Numbered from the stretch's first letter, positions 26,501 through 35,247 are shown. The stretch: DNA of 64,000 nucleotides from Serratia rhizosphaerae (GCF_009817885.1 NZ_CP041764.1:5022001-5086000); one strand, 5' to 3'. Numbers and translations are program-made. Notes: generated from the letters alone by a model not told the origin.

Positions 26501-26964
26501 ATATAGAAAAACATTTTTGTTTAACATCGATGAGTTATTGGCGCTATTTAGCTTCACTCTGCCAAATATATACACGCACCGGCACAGAATTTGCGATGTG
26601 CCGCTGGTGTGACGCCATAACGGCGGACAGTGTATCACCTTGAACGGGCGAACTTCCACCCGTGACTTTTTCGTTTTGTTAAACGCGAAAAGATAGCGTA
26701 ACGACTGACTTAACGCCCCCATCAGCAAAAAAGTCCGCCCAGCAGCGCCAGGAAAACAGCAGGGAAATTAACTACCGCCGCCACAGCGGGCCTTTCAGGC
26801 AGGATAACCCCCATTCGATGATAAACGTCAGGAGTGCGCCGACAATTTAGTAATGACGTTGGCAATTATTTCAGTCATTTTCTGGCTCATCGATGAACGC
26901 CGGCAAATACCGCCGGCCATGGCGCAACGGGAAAGCGCGGTGCCCCCCCGTTTTTCCGGTCAGG
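26501..26964. other. Intergenic region, thrS leader to iron-binding protein gene
   Basis: About 460 bases without a gene. The part next to thrS (to about 26640) is the rest of the thrS leader and promoter. Near the other end a GCCGGC/GCCGGC hairpin (26899-26917, seven-base loop) lies downstream of the iron-binding protein gene; it lacks a T-run, so it is a weak terminator candidate. Confidence 0.5.
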
Positions 26965-28098
26965 TTACTTGCCGCCCGGTGCCTGAGCGCCAAGCACGCC
27001 CTTGCCTTCAGGCACTTCGGTAAAGTTCTTCAGGATGTCGCTGTAGGTCTGCGCCGGATCCAGCGTTTTAAACTGCGCCGGGTAAATAAACTTCGCCAGA
27101 TACTCCAGCCCGACGATATTGTACGGATGGTTATAGAAGTTATGGTAGATACCGTAGAAGCGCCCCTGTTTAACCGCGTCAATCTGGGCAAAGCCCGGGC
27201 GCTGCTTCATCCGGGTAAAGGCGTCGTCCACCTGCTTTTGCGTGACGCCGTAACCAAACGGCACTGCGGCGTTGGTTTTTGTCGCCCACTGCGAGCCGGA
27301 CACGATATACACCTGCGGCTTCATGCTGATGACTTTCTCCAGCGAAACGTCGCCGGTGGCGCCGGGCAGCAGCTCAGAACCGATATTACGCGCGCCGACC
27401 GCCTCCACCAGCCCGCCCCAACCGACGTGCGCATGGGTAAAGCAGCAGGACTCCAGGCCATTCAGCCCGGCTTTCGCTTCGATAAACACCAGCGGCTTGG
27501 GCTCAACCGCCTTGGTTTTCGCCACGATATTCTGATAGTGCTGCTGATAGAAATCGGTGTACTGCTTGGCTTCCGGTTCACGATCCAGCGCTTCGCCCAG
27601 CAAGGTCACGCTTTTCGGCGTGTTCTCCACCGGTTTCAGCATGGTATCGATAAACAGCACCGGCACCCCCAGCGCTTTTAGTTGCTTGAGCACGCCGGTC
27701 TGTTCCAGCGAGGGTTTCGAACGCAGCTGGGCGATCATCAGGTCAGGCTGTTTGGCGATCACGCTTTCCAGATTGACCTCGCCATGGTCGCTAAAGCCCA
27801 TATCGAGGATGTTATTGGCCGCCGGCCATTTGCTTTTCAGGATGTCCCAGGTTGCCCCGTCGCTCTTTTTCAGCAGGTTATTCCAGGCTACCAGCCGGCT
27901 GAACGGATCGGCGCGGTCCAGCAGCGCCAGCGTCAGAATATCACGGCCGTCCTGCACCACGACGCGCTTCGGCTCCTGCTTCAGCGTCACGCGCTGGCCG
28001 GAGGTGTCGGTTAAGGTTAACGGATATTGGGTCGCCAGGGCCTGGGCGGAGAAAACGCTGGCGCAGGCTAACACCAACGGAATAATTCGACGGGACAC
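26965..28098 (-). CDS. Iron-siderophore ABC transporter, periplasmic binding protein
   Basis: 377 residues with a Sec signal ending ALA at residues 20-22 and a TroA/FecB-type binding fold (KQEPKRVVVQDGRDILTLALLD, DMGFSDHGEVNLESVIAKQPDL). A CC pair in GLESCCFTHAHVGWGG is notable. No permease or ATPase gene is adjacent, so it must use partners elsewhere. A Fur-box-like site precedes it, supporting an iron-scavenging role. The ligand (siderophore or haem) cannot be told from sequence. Confidence 0.82.
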   Translation of the reverse strand: MSRRIIPLVLACASVFSAQALATQYPLTLTDTSGQRVTLKQEPKRVVVQDGRDILTLALLDRADPFSRLVAWNNLLKKSDGATWDILKSKWPAANNILDMGFSDHGEVNLESVIAKQPDLMIAQLRSKPSLEQTGVLKQLKALGVPVLFIDTMLKPVENTPKSVTLLGEALDREPEAKQYTDFYQQHYQNIVAKTKAVEPKPLVFIEAKAGLNGLESCCFTHAHVGWGGLVEAVGARNIGSELLPGATGDVSLEKVISMKPQVYIVSGSQWATKTNAAVPFGYGVTQKQVDDAFTRMKQRPGFAQIDAVKQGRFYGIYHNFYNHPYNIVGLEYLAKFIYPAQFKTLDPAQTYSDILKNFTEVPEGKGVLGAQAPGGK

Positions 28099-28138
28099 AC
28101 GCTGCTCCTTAGTAAAATATCAACCAGGAAAGCATAAT

Positions 28139-28157
28139 GAGAATTACTTTTATTATC
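28139..28157 (-). promoter_or_regulatory. Fur-box-like site
   Basis: On the gene strand GATAATAAAAGTAATTCTC agrees with the 19-base Fur consensus GATAATGATAATCATTATC at 14 positions, by hand count. It lies 41 bases upstream of the binding-protein start codon, a normal promoter distance. Confidence 0.7.
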
Positions 28158-28220
28158 AAAATCCAACGCTGCTTTTCAGCGGTTGAATTGCAAACAGGTG
28201 TTAACAACCATTAAAAGAAA

Positions 28221-28244
28221 CCGGCGCATCCTGCGATGCGCCGG
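28221..28244 (-). terminator. Terminator of the serine-type permease gene
   Basis: A perfect ten-pair CCGGCGCATC/GATGCGCCGG stem with a four-base loop, six bases after the stop codon. A T-rich tail follows on the minus strand. Confidence 0.85.
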
Positions 28245-28249
28245 CGGTA

Positions 28250-29533
28250 TTACATCAGGCCGTAAATCAGCGCCGACAGGGCGATCAATCCCATCACCAG
28301 AACAAAAACATTGCTCAGGGCGCGATATTTATGCATCGACGGCACCGCACGCACCGCATACATCGGCAGGATAAACAGGATAACCGCGATCAGCGGACCG
28401 CTGATGGTTTCTATGATGTGCAGCGCGCTCGGGTTCCACACTGTCGCCGCCCAGGTGAGCAGGAACAGCACCACCGCCGAAATACGGTGCGTGGCACGTG
28501 AGCTCAGCGGGTTACCCAGCGCCCGGGTAACGCCGTCAATCAGACTGGTCGCCCCTTCCGTGACGCCCAGCGAGGTGCCGAGGTAGGATTTCGCCATTGC
28601 CAGCATCGCCATGATCGGCCCCAGATAGGCGATCAGCGGATTGGAAAACTTGTTCGCCAGCGTGGTCAACACGGTAATGTTCTGCGCCTTGGCCTGTTCC
28701 ATATCCTGGTAAGACAGGCTCAGTACGCAGCTGAAGACGAAGAACAGCACGGTGACGCAGATCAGCACATAGCTATAGCGCATAATGCGCGCGCAGCGGC
28801 GCTCCGCCTTATCGCCGTACAGGCTTTTCTGCGTCGAGGCGAAGGAAGAGATGATCGGCGCATGGCTGAAGGAGAACACCATTACCGGCACCGCCAGCCA
28901 CAGCGAATGCCACAGCGACGGGCTGTCAAACTGCGTGCTCATCAGTCCCTGGGTGAAATGCGCGGTATTCCAGCTAGGGACCAGATACAGCGAAATCCCC
29001 ATCAGGAACACCAGCAGCGGGAAGACCAGCATCCCCATAGCGGCGACAATGCCGTCTTTGCCGCGCAGCAGCACCAGGTTCAGCACCACCACTACCGCCA
29101 GGCTCAGCCACAGGCGTGGCGGCGGCGCGACGTGAAACTGGTGGATCAGAAAGCTGTCCAGCGCGTTGGTGATCGAAATGCTGTACACCAGCACAATCGG
29201 GAAAAACGCCAGCAGGTACAGCACCATGATAATTTTGCCGGCCAGTACGCCAAAGTGCTCCACCACCACATCATGGATATTGCCGTCGCGGCTGGAACCG
29301 GACAGCACAAACCGGCTCAGGGCGCGGTGCGGCAAATAGGTCAGCGGGAAGGCGAACAACGCCATCAGCAGCAAGACCAACGGGCCGTTCAGGCCGGCGT
29401 TAATCGGCAGAAACAGCGTGCCGGCGCCAACCGCCGTGGCATATAAACCGAACATCCATACGGTGTCCGTTTTGTTCCAGCGCGACGATGGCGGGGTCGC
29501 CAACGCGCCGGAATCCGGAGAAATAGTACTCAT
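28250..29533 (-). CDS. HAAAP-family serine/threonine permease (SdaC-like)
   Basis: 427 residues from MSTISPDSG; an ATG ten codons earlier is less likely. Eleven or so membrane segments. The start of the transporter domain (KTDTVWMFGLYATAVGAGTLFLPINAG), SFSHAPIISSFA and a C-terminal FILPMYAVRAVPSMHKY resemble E. coli SdaC, the proton-serine symporter. Paralogues TdcC, YhaO and YhjV share these motifs, so the substrate is tentative. The gene stands alone. Confidence 0.8.
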   Translation of the reverse strand: MSTISPDSGALATPPSSRWNKTDTVWMFGLYATAVGAGTLFLPINAGLNGPLVLLLMALFAFPLTYLPHRALSRFVLSGSSRDGNIHDVVVEHFGVLAGKIIMVLYLLAFFPIVLVYSISITNALDSFLIHQFHVAPPPRLWLSLAVVVVLNLVLLRGKDGIVAAMGMLVFPLLVFLMGISLYLVPSWNTAHFTQGLMSTQFDSPSLWHSLWLAVPVMVFSFSHAPIISSFASTQKSLYGDKAERRCARIMRYSYVLICVTVLFFVFSCVLSLSYQDMEQAKAQNITVLTTLANKFSNPLIAYLGPIMAMLAMAKSYLGTSLGVTEGATSLIDGVTRALGNPLSSRATHRISAVVLFLLTWAATVWNPSALHIIETISGPLIAVILFILPMYAVRAVPSMHKYRALSNVFVLVMGLIALSALIYGLM

Positions 29534-29862
29534 GAGACAGCTTACCTTAATCTGTAACGACAACGATTGCGCTCAACGGAACTTCCTTCTCCGTGATATT
29601 TTATTTTATAATTCAATGAATTAATCAAGGAAATCATATTATTGCCTGTTGCAAGGACGGCAAAGGATAATTAAAAATGCAGGATGGGTCTATGTTTATG
29701 CGGTTAACTGCGCGCTTCGTGAACGATTAATCCATAACTCCCGTACGGATTCAGCATAATCATGCACGATATCGTGCAAAACAGGGGGAGGATACAAAGG
29801 TTGGTATGGCGGAACGCGGTGCTGCCATTGGCTATCATATCAGGCCATGCCGGAGAGACGAA

Positions 29863-29884
29863 AAAGGCCCCATAGGGGGCCTTT
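29863..29884 (-). terminator. Terminator of the gluconate dehydrogenase operon
   Basis: AAAGGCCCC/GGGGCCTTT nine-pair stem with a four-base loop, followed on the minus strand by a T-run, 25 bases after the cytochrome stop codon. Confidence 0.85.
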
Positions 29885-29908
29885 GGATTTATCTGCGTAT
29901 GCGCGCCG

Positions 29909-31249
29909 TTACTTATGCGCGTCCGGATGGTCCGGCACTGCCGCGCTGCCCATCTCTTTCTCGTCACGGATCATGGAGCGGTCCTTACGCACCGCGGCAA
30001 CGTCCGCAGCGCTGACCGCGCTGGCCTTGTTGCCCCAACTGGTGCGGATAAAGTTCACCACGTCCGCCACCTGCTGGTCGTTCAGACGCCAGCCGAACGG
30101 CGGCATGGTGATGTTGGACACCGCACCCTTCACCGCTGGCGTGGTATTGCCGGTCAGCACGATATGGATCAGCGAGGTGGCGTCCTCGGTCTGCACCACC
30201 GGGTTGCCTTTCAGCGCCGGGAAGGCGCGCTTATAGCCCACGCCGTCGGTGCGGTGGCAGGCCGCGCAGTTATCCACGTACAGCGCCGCTCCCGGCTTGC
30301 TGTCATCGCCGCGCCACAGATCTTTGGCGACGCTGTCTTCCACCGGCGCAGCCTGCTGCTTGCCGCCCTTCGGCGGCAGCGTTTTCAGGTAGCGGGCGAT
30401 GGCGGTCAGGTCTTCGTCGCTGAGATACTGCAGGCTGTGTTCAACCACATCGCTCATGCCGCCGAACACGATGGCCTTGTCGTTACGGCCGGTTTTCAGG
30501 AACTCGGTCAGCTCGGCTTCGCTCCAACTGCCCAGTCCATCTTTGTTCTCACCGCGCAGGCTGGAAGCCACCCAGCCGTCAATCGGCGCATTGCTGCCGG
30601 ACAGGTAGTCGTCGCCCTCTTTCTCGTTCAGCGCCTTTTCCTGCATGGTGATGCTGCGCGGCGTGTGGCAGGCGCCGCAGTGACCCAGCCCCTCAACCAG
30701 ATAACGGCCGCGCTCCGCCACCGGATCGGCTTTCGCATCTTCGACAAAATCGGCCGGCGACGGCGCAAACATGCCGCGCCAGATGCTCAGCGGCCAGCGC
30801 ATCGACAGCGGCCACGGAATGTCGGAATCCTTATTGGCCGCTTCCACCGGCTGCACGCCGTGCATAAAGTAGGCGTACATGGCGCGCATATCGTCTTCTT
30901 TGATCACCGCAAACGACGGGAACGGCATCGCCGGATACAGCGTACTGCCGTTTTTAGCGACGCCCTTGCGTACCGCGTTGTCGAAATCTTCGAAGCTGTA
31001 ATCGCCGATGCCGGTTTTCTTGTCCGGCGTAATGTTGGTGGAGTAAATGGTGCCGATCGGCGTCTCCATCGCCAGGCCGCCGGCAAACTCTTTGCCGCTC
31101 TTGCCGTTGGTGTGGCAGGCCACGCAGTCGCCGGCGCGCGCCAGATACTCACCCCGCTTGATCAGCTCGCTGCTGACCGTGGCGTCCTGCGCGAACGCAG
31201 AGAAACTCAGAGCACTGGCGACCAGTGCGGGAATAATTGCTTTCATCAT
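29909..31249 (-). CDS. Gluconate 2-dehydrogenase-type cytochrome c subunit (triheme)
   Basis: 446 residues. Signal peptide ends AFA at residue 20. Three CxxCH haem sites: CVACH at 42-46, CGACH at 191-195 and CAACH at 328-332, each followed by a Met-containing region for the distal ligand. This is the membrane-attached electron acceptor of three-subunit FAD dehydrogenases that oxidise gluconate or similar sugars in the periplasm and pass electrons to ubiquinone. It is encoded last in the operon, nine bases after the flavoprotein gene. Confidence 0.88.
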   Translation of the reverse strand: MMKAIIPALVASALSFSAFAQDATVSSELIKRGEYLARAGDCVACHTNGKSGKEFAGGLAMETPIGTIYSTNITPDKKTGIGDYSFEDFDNAVRKGVAKNGSTLYPAMPFPSFAVIKEDDMRAMYAYFMHGVQPVEAANKDSDIPWPLSMRWPLSIWRGMFAPSPADFVEDAKADPVAERGRYLVEGLGHCGACHTPRSITMQEKALNEKEGDDYLSGSNAPIDGWVASSLRGENKDGLGSWSEAELTEFLKTGRNDKAIVFGGMSDVVEHSLQYLSDEDLTAIARYLKTLPPKGGKQQAAPVEDSVAKDLWRGDDSKPGAALYVDNCAACHRTDGVGYKRAFPALKGNPVVQTEDATSLIHIVLTGNTTPAVKGAVSNITMPPFGWRLNDQQVADVVNFIRTSWGNKASAVSAADVAAVRKDRSMIRDEKEMGSAAVPDHPDAHK

Positions 31250-31258
31250 CAGCCGTCC

Positions 31259-33043
31259 TTATGCCTGCACCAGTGGGCCCGGGTTCTTCAGATACTGTTC
31301 GCGAATCGCGCGCGCAGACCAGTACGCCAGCGCCGCAACGGTGCCGGTCGGGTTGTAGCCCAGCCCCTGCGGGAAGGCCGACGCGCCGATAGAGAACACA
31401 TTATGTACATCCCAGCTTTGCAGGTAACGGTTAACCGCGCTGGTCTTCGGATCTTCCCCCATCACCGCGCCGCCGTTCATATGGGTGGTCTGGTAACTGG
31501 TGGTATCGAAGTGACTGTCGGCATTTTTCGGGCTGCCGATGATATGTTTCGGGTTCATCGCCTTGGCAATCGGTTCCATCTTGTTGAACATGAACTGCGC
31601 CATTTTGATGTCATTTTCCTGCCAGTCGAAGGTCATACGCAGCAACGGCTGACCGAACACGTTTTTGTAGTTCGGATCCAGATCCAGATAGTTGTTGCGG
31701 TAAGACTGGTGAGCGCCGTGGGCATCCATCGATACGTGGTGGGTGTAAGAATCCGCCACCGCTGCTTTCCACTCGCTGCCCCAATTTGGCGTGCCGGCAG
31801 GCGTAGGGACGCCGGAGATCGGCTTGGTGCCCGCCTGGTTGACCCAGAACGGCGAGCCGCCGACAAAGCCTTCTTTCGCATGGTCGAAGTTGTCGGCGTT
31901 GAAGTCATCCACCCCGACGCCGTTGCCGCCCGCGCCGATAAACGGGTTGGTGTGCACATTCTTGTCGAAGAACGCCTTGATGGTGGTCATGTTCTGATAG
32001 GCGAAGTTACGCCCCACCACGCCTTCGCCGGTCACCGGATCGTACGGTTTGCCGATGCCGGACAACAGCATCAGGTGCACGTTGTGGAACTGGAAGGCGC
32101 CCAGGATCACCAGATCGGCCGGCTGTTCCACTTCACGCCCCTGCGCGTCGACATAGGTCACGCCGGTGGCGCGCGATTTATCGTCGGTCAGGTTCACTTT
32201 CAGCACGTTGGCGTTGGTGCGCAGTTCAAAGCGTTTTTCCATCCGCAACGCCGGCAGGATATTCACGTTCGGCGAGGCTTTGGAGTACATATAGCAGGCA
32301 TAACCGCTGCAGAAACCGCAGAAGTTGCATGGCCCCATCTGCGCGCCGTACGGGTTGGTATAGGAGTCCGAGGTATTGGCGGACGGCAGGTTGTACGGGT
32401 GATACCCCACCTCGCGCGCGGCCTTTTCAAACAGCTGCGCGGAATAGGTGTTTTTCTGCGCCGGCAGCGGGAAGTCATCGGAGCGATCCGGCGCAAAGCG
32501 GTTACCGCCCTTGCCTTCGCCGACCACTTTGCCCTTGATTGACCAAGCGGTGCCGGAGGTGCCGAACACTTTCTCCGCCTTATCGAAGTACGGCTCCAGT
32601 TCGTCGTAGGTCACGCCGAAATCCTGGATGGTCATATCCTTCGGAATAAAGTTTTTGCCATAGCGCTCTTCATAGTGGCTGCGCATGCGCAGTTCGATCG
32701 GATCGATGCGGAAATGCACGCCCGACCAGTGCAGGCCGGCGCCGCCGACGCCGGTGCCCGGCAGGAAGGCCGCCAGCTGGCGGTAAGGCACCGCGGTCTG
32801 GCTGTTGTTGTGGCGAATAGTGACCGTGCTTTTCGACAGATCCTGGAACAGCTTGCGGCGAATATTGTAGGTCAGTTCGTCGATCACCTGCGGGTAAGAG
32901 CCGTCCGGATAGGTATCGCGCATCGGGCCGCGCTCCAGCGCCACCACATTCAACCCGGCTTCGGTCAGTTCTTTCGCCATAATGGCGCCGACCCAGCCAA
33001 ACCCGACGATGACCACATCCTTTTTCTTCATTAGCGTTGCCAT
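31259..33043 (-). CDS. Gluconate 2-dehydrogenase-type FAD subunit (GMC oxidoreductase)
   Basis: 594 residues. N-terminal Rossmann motif GFGWVGAIMAKELTEAG followed by an acidic strand end, then a GMC fold with AAFLPGTGVGGAGLHWSG and the catalytic-region HMNGGAVMGEDP. A Cys-rich NFCGFCSGYACYMYSK stretch near 240 is typical of the gluconate/2-ketogluconate/sorbitol dehydrogenase group, where it may bind an Fe-S cluster. There is no own signal peptide, so export presumably occurs with the Tat-signal-bearing small subunit. Gluconate is favoured by the operator upstream. Confidence 0.87.
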   Translation of the reverse strand: MATLMKKKDVVIVGFGWVGAIMAKELTEAGLNVVALERGPMRDTYPDGSYPQVIDELTYNIRRKLFQDLSKSTVTIRHNNSQTAVPYRQLAAFLPGTGVGGAGLHWSGVHFRIDPIELRMRSHYEERYGKNFIPKDMTIQDFGVTYDELEPYFDKAEKVFGTSGTAWSIKGKVVGEGKGGNRFAPDRSDDFPLPAQKNTYSAQLFEKAAREVGYHPYNLPSANTSDSYTNPYGAQMGPCNFCGFCSGYACYMYSKASPNVNILPALRMEKRFELRTNANVLKVNLTDDKSRATGVTYVDAQGREVEQPADLVILGAFQFHNVHLMLLSGIGKPYDPVTGEGVVGRNFAYQNMTTIKAFFDKNVHTNPFIGAGGNGVGVDDFNADNFDHAKEGFVGGSPFWVNQAGTKPISGVPTPAGTPNWGSEWKAAVADSYTHHVSMDAHGAHQSYRNNYLDLDPNYKNVFGQPLLRMTFDWQENDIKMAQFMFNKMEPIAKAMNPKHIIGSPKNADSHFDTTSYQTTHMNGGAVMGEDPKTSAVNRYLQSWDVHNVFSIGASAFPQGLGYNPTGTVAALAYWSARAIREQYLKNPGPLVQA

Positions 33044-33045
33044 TG

Positions 33046-33771
33046 TTATCTCCTTTCCCCACGAATTGATACCGGCGGGAAGGGATAACGTTCCCCTCGC
33101 TCAACCCAGTCCATAAAGTCGGCGCGAGCGCCCGGAAAATTAATCAGCTTCCAGCCGACCATGTCTTTATTACCGCCATGGATCGGATCGCTGAAGAAAC
33201 CTTCACGGGTGTTTTGCAGCAGGTAAGAGAAAAACAGTTTGGACGGCAGCTGCTCGAACGCCGCTTTACCGGCCTCCATCTCTTGCAGCAGCGCATCTTT
33301 CTGCGCATCCGTCAGCTCGGCAAACACTTTACCGTGCTGTTTTTTACTGTAGGCGTCCGCCTCGGCGATGCCCAGGTTATAAATCTGCTTCGGCACCAGC
33401 GGCAGCTGGTAGCCCATCTCTTTCGGCACGTCAGGGTTGAATGGCCCCTGCATATACCAGATGGAGCCGGTAGCGTACGGCGTATTCATCTGACGATCGA
33501 TAAACTCCGGCACGCCGGCTTCCAGCGCCCCCGGGCCGCGATCGTCGGCCGGAATCAAACGCGCCACTGCGGCGTTGATAAAGGCCCACTCTTCAGGCGT
33601 GAAGAAGGTCGGTTGGTAGTCATTGTTTTTTGGTGCGTCATCAGCGGCAACGGCCGGTACGGGAGCCGTCAGCGCGCCAACGCTGCTGCCACCGATCACC
33701 GCTGCAGGAATCAAGGTCACCGATTTCAATAAGAAATCGCGCCGAGAATTGTTAGTTTTATTGTCCGACAT
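33046..33771 (-). CDS. Gluconate 2-dehydrogenase-type small (gamma) subunit with Tat signal
   Basis: 241 residues from MSDNKTNN; a longer frame starting 14 codons earlier is rejected. Twin-arginine signal SRRDFLLKS followed by a hydrophobic run, then the gluconate-dehydrogenase subunit 3 fold (FFTPEEWAFINAAVARLIP, GVPEFIDRQMNTPYATG). It escorts the folded flavin subunit through Tat. First gene of the operon, two bases before the flavoprotein start. Confidence 0.88.
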   Translation of the reverse strand: MSDNKTNNSRRDFLLKSVTLIPAAVIGGSSVGALTAPVPAVAADDAPKNNDYQPTFFTPEEWAFINAAVARLIPADDRGPGALEAGVPEFIDRQMNTPYATGSIWYMQGPFNPDVPKEMGYQLPLVPKQIYNLGIAEADAYSKKQHGKVFAELTDAQKDALLQEMEAGKAAFEQLPSKLFFSYLLQNTREGFFSDPIHGGNKDMVGWKLINFPGARADFMDWVERGERYPFPPVSIRGERR

Positions 33772-33898
33772 ATCACATTCCATCCAAATATAATCACAAC
33801 TATTTAACCTCAACCGTGCGGTTGATGCGGGTTTTAAAAATATTTTGTAACCTTTTTGTCTATTTATTGAAGGTCATAAAGTAAACTTTAGCAAAAAT

Positions 33899-33910
33899 GT
33901 TACCGGTAAC
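33899..33910. promoter_or_regulatory. GntR/IdnR-operator-like palindrome
   Basis: A perfect 12-base palindrome GTTACCGGTAAC, with flanks ATGTTACCGGTAACTT. The gluconate repressor GntR and its relative IdnR of E. coli bind operators of the form ATGTTACC(C/G)GTA(T/A)CAT as I recall. It lies about 130 bases before the gamma-subunit start and supports gluconate as the inducer and substrate. Confidence 0.6.
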
Positions 33911-33944
33911 TTATTGAATGAACGCAAAGAATTACCTTGTCGAT

Positions 33945-33971
33945 CCGCATGAACTTTTCGTGCGGTTTTTT
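33945..33971 (+). terminator. Intrinsic terminator on the plus strand with no gene before it
   Basis: CCGCATGAA and TTCGTGCGG form nine pairs (one wobble) round a three-base loop, followed by six Ts on the plus strand. The nearest upstream genes are on the minus strand, so it would end a short untranslated RNA starting somewhere after 33772. Its source transcript is unknown. Confidence 0.55.
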
Positions 33972-34037
33972 CATGATTCTCGGCAGTAATAATTAGAAAT
34001 GGGAGCTTGGTCGCTTTTTTTAGCTACTAAAGGGAGA

Positions 34038-34062
34038 AAAACCGGTCGTTTTGCAACCGGCT
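34038..34062 (-). terminator. Terminator of emtA
   Basis: On the minus strand AGCCGGT and ACCGGTT form a seven-pair stem (one wobble) and lead into a T-run, about 20 bases after the emtA stop codon. Confidence 0.65.
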
Positions 34063-34080
34063 TGTAACATTTGACGCAGA

Positions 34081-34749
34081 CTATTCCATCGCCTGATAGG
34101 CGGTGGTCACTTTCCACAGGTAACGCGGTGCCTGCGGCGCCGGATGTTTCTTTTGAATATGTTGGTAAAATTCGTCCGGAGTCAGCTGATTAATGCGGTT
34201 GACCGCCACACGCCGGTCCGAGGAAAACGTACGCAGCATGGCGCCCGCACCGTTAGCGTAAGAGACGATGGTGGCGTACTGCCGGGTTTTCGGATCGTTG
34301 ATCCCGGCCAACTGTGCCTGCAGGATATTGATATAGGCCGCGCCCAGATCGATATTCACCGCCGGATCTTTCAGCTCCCGCGAACTCGGCTGCCCGCGTC
34401 GCCCTTTCATCCGATAGGCGTCGCGCCCGGCAGTCGACGCCTTGAGCTGCATCAGCCCGACCGCATTCGACTTGCTCACCGCCAGGGGATTAAAGCCGGA
34501 TTCCACCTGAATAATGGCTTTAATCAGGTTTTCATCAACGCCGTAATTGCTGGCGGCCTGGCGAATATAATCGCTGTACGCCACCGGCGTGCCGGTGTGG
34601 TTGCTCGCAGTCTGCTGCTGCGAAGGCGGCTGCAGCCAGCCCCCGGAAGAAGTGCCGCCAGCGCCCGTTGTGCTGCTGGTGGTCTGCGGGTCTTTCGCAC
34701 AGCCCGCTAAAAGCGTAATTGCCATCAGGCAACCAATCTTGGTTCTCAC
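34081..34749 (-). CDS. emtA: Membrane-bound lytic murein transglycosylase EmtA (MltE)
   Basis: 222 residues with a GTG start, about 20 longer than E. coli EmtA because of a Ser/Thr/Gly/Gln-rich linker after the lipobox (LLAGC, Cys17). The SLT domain has the catalytic Glu in AIIQVESGFNP and the family motifs SNAVGLMQLKAST, AAYINILQ and VSYANGAGAMLRTFSSDR. It cleaves glycan strands endolytically at the inner face of the outer membrane. Monocistronic by the terminator after it. Confidence 0.92.
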   Translation of the reverse strand: MRTKIGCLMAITLLAGCAKDPQTTSSTTGAGGTSSGGWLQPPSQQQTASNHTGTPVAYSDYIRQAASNYGVDENLIKAIIQVESGFNPLAVSKSNAVGLMQLKASTAGRDAYRMKGRRGQPSSRELKDPAVNIDLGAAYINILQAQLAGINDPKTRQYATIVSYANGAGAMLRTFSSDRRVAVNRINQLTPDEFYQHIQKKHPAPQAPRYLWKVTTAYQAME

Positions 34750-34858
34750 GGAATCCTATACTCCTTTCAATGAGTTGCGTCGCATAAACAACGGGTAAGG
34801 ACGCCTGCATCACTTTTTTGGTCTATTCTCAAGCTATCCATATACCAAGAGGTGATTT

Positions 34859-35158
34859 ATGAGTCAATCGGCAACCACGTGTTTTGTGGTGACTTTTCAC
34901 TACCAGGAAGCCGGATTAACCGATTTGGCGAAGCTGACCGGCCAGCTAACCCGGGAAGGTTTCACCACCACGGTGGTGGATGAAAACGGCGTTTCTCACG
35001 AGCTGGGCAGCAACAGCTATGCGATTATTACCGCGTTGAATCAACAGGATGTCGAAAAACTAGCGCAGGGGCTGGGGCAGGTTGCGTTGGGAAAAACGCC
35101 GCAGGTTAGGTTGCTCGTCTGGGATGAGTATGTCAGACAGTTACATGAGGATACATAA
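34859..35158 (+). CDS. GhoS-like protein, no toxin partner next to it
   Basis: 99 residues. The pattern CFVVTFHY, GFTTTVVDENGVSHEL, NSYAIITAL, and WDEYVRQLHE parallels E. coli GhoS (YVVSFDY, SIVADEYG, NSFAITTSL, DDYFRQFY), a Cas2-like-fold RNase antitoxin that cleaves ghoT mRNA in the type V system. GhoT, a small membrane toxin, should follow; instead 110 bases later comes sitA and no such frame is seen in between. A good ribosome site (AGGTG) precedes the ATG. Function as an antitoxin is therefore doubtful. Confidence 0.6.
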   Translation: MSQSATTCFVVTFHYQEAGLTDLAKLTGQLTREGFTTTVVDENGVSHELGSNSYAIITALNQQDVEKLAQGLGQVALGKTPQVRLLVWDEYVRQLHEDT

Positions 35159-35228
35159 AACCGTCGCCGTTAATCCGATGAAAATAATCCGCCATCAGCG
35201 AAACGTGATGCTTGACCTGCGCTCAATT

Positions 35229-35247
35229 GATATTGATAATCATTTTC
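35229..35247 (+). promoter_or_regulatory. Fur box of sitABCD
   Basis: GATATTGATAATCATTTTC matches the Fur consensus at 17 of 19 positions by hand count. It lies 22 bases before the sitA ATG, overlapping the expected promoter. No MntR-type palindrome was recognised here, although sit operons elsewhere often respond to both metals. Confidence 0.85.

Noticed and set aside
29704..29967. An 87-codon minus-strand frame between the permease and cytochrome genes
   Set aside because: It runs through the terminator at 29863-29884 and into the cytochrome gene, with no ribosome site or homology.
29915..32542. An 875-codon open frame on the plus strand, antisense to the gluconate dehydrogenase genes
   Set aside because: It mirrors GC-rich codons of the real genes; its translation is rich in His, Arg, Val and Gln with no motif, and the opposite strand has clear CxxCH and FAD motifs.
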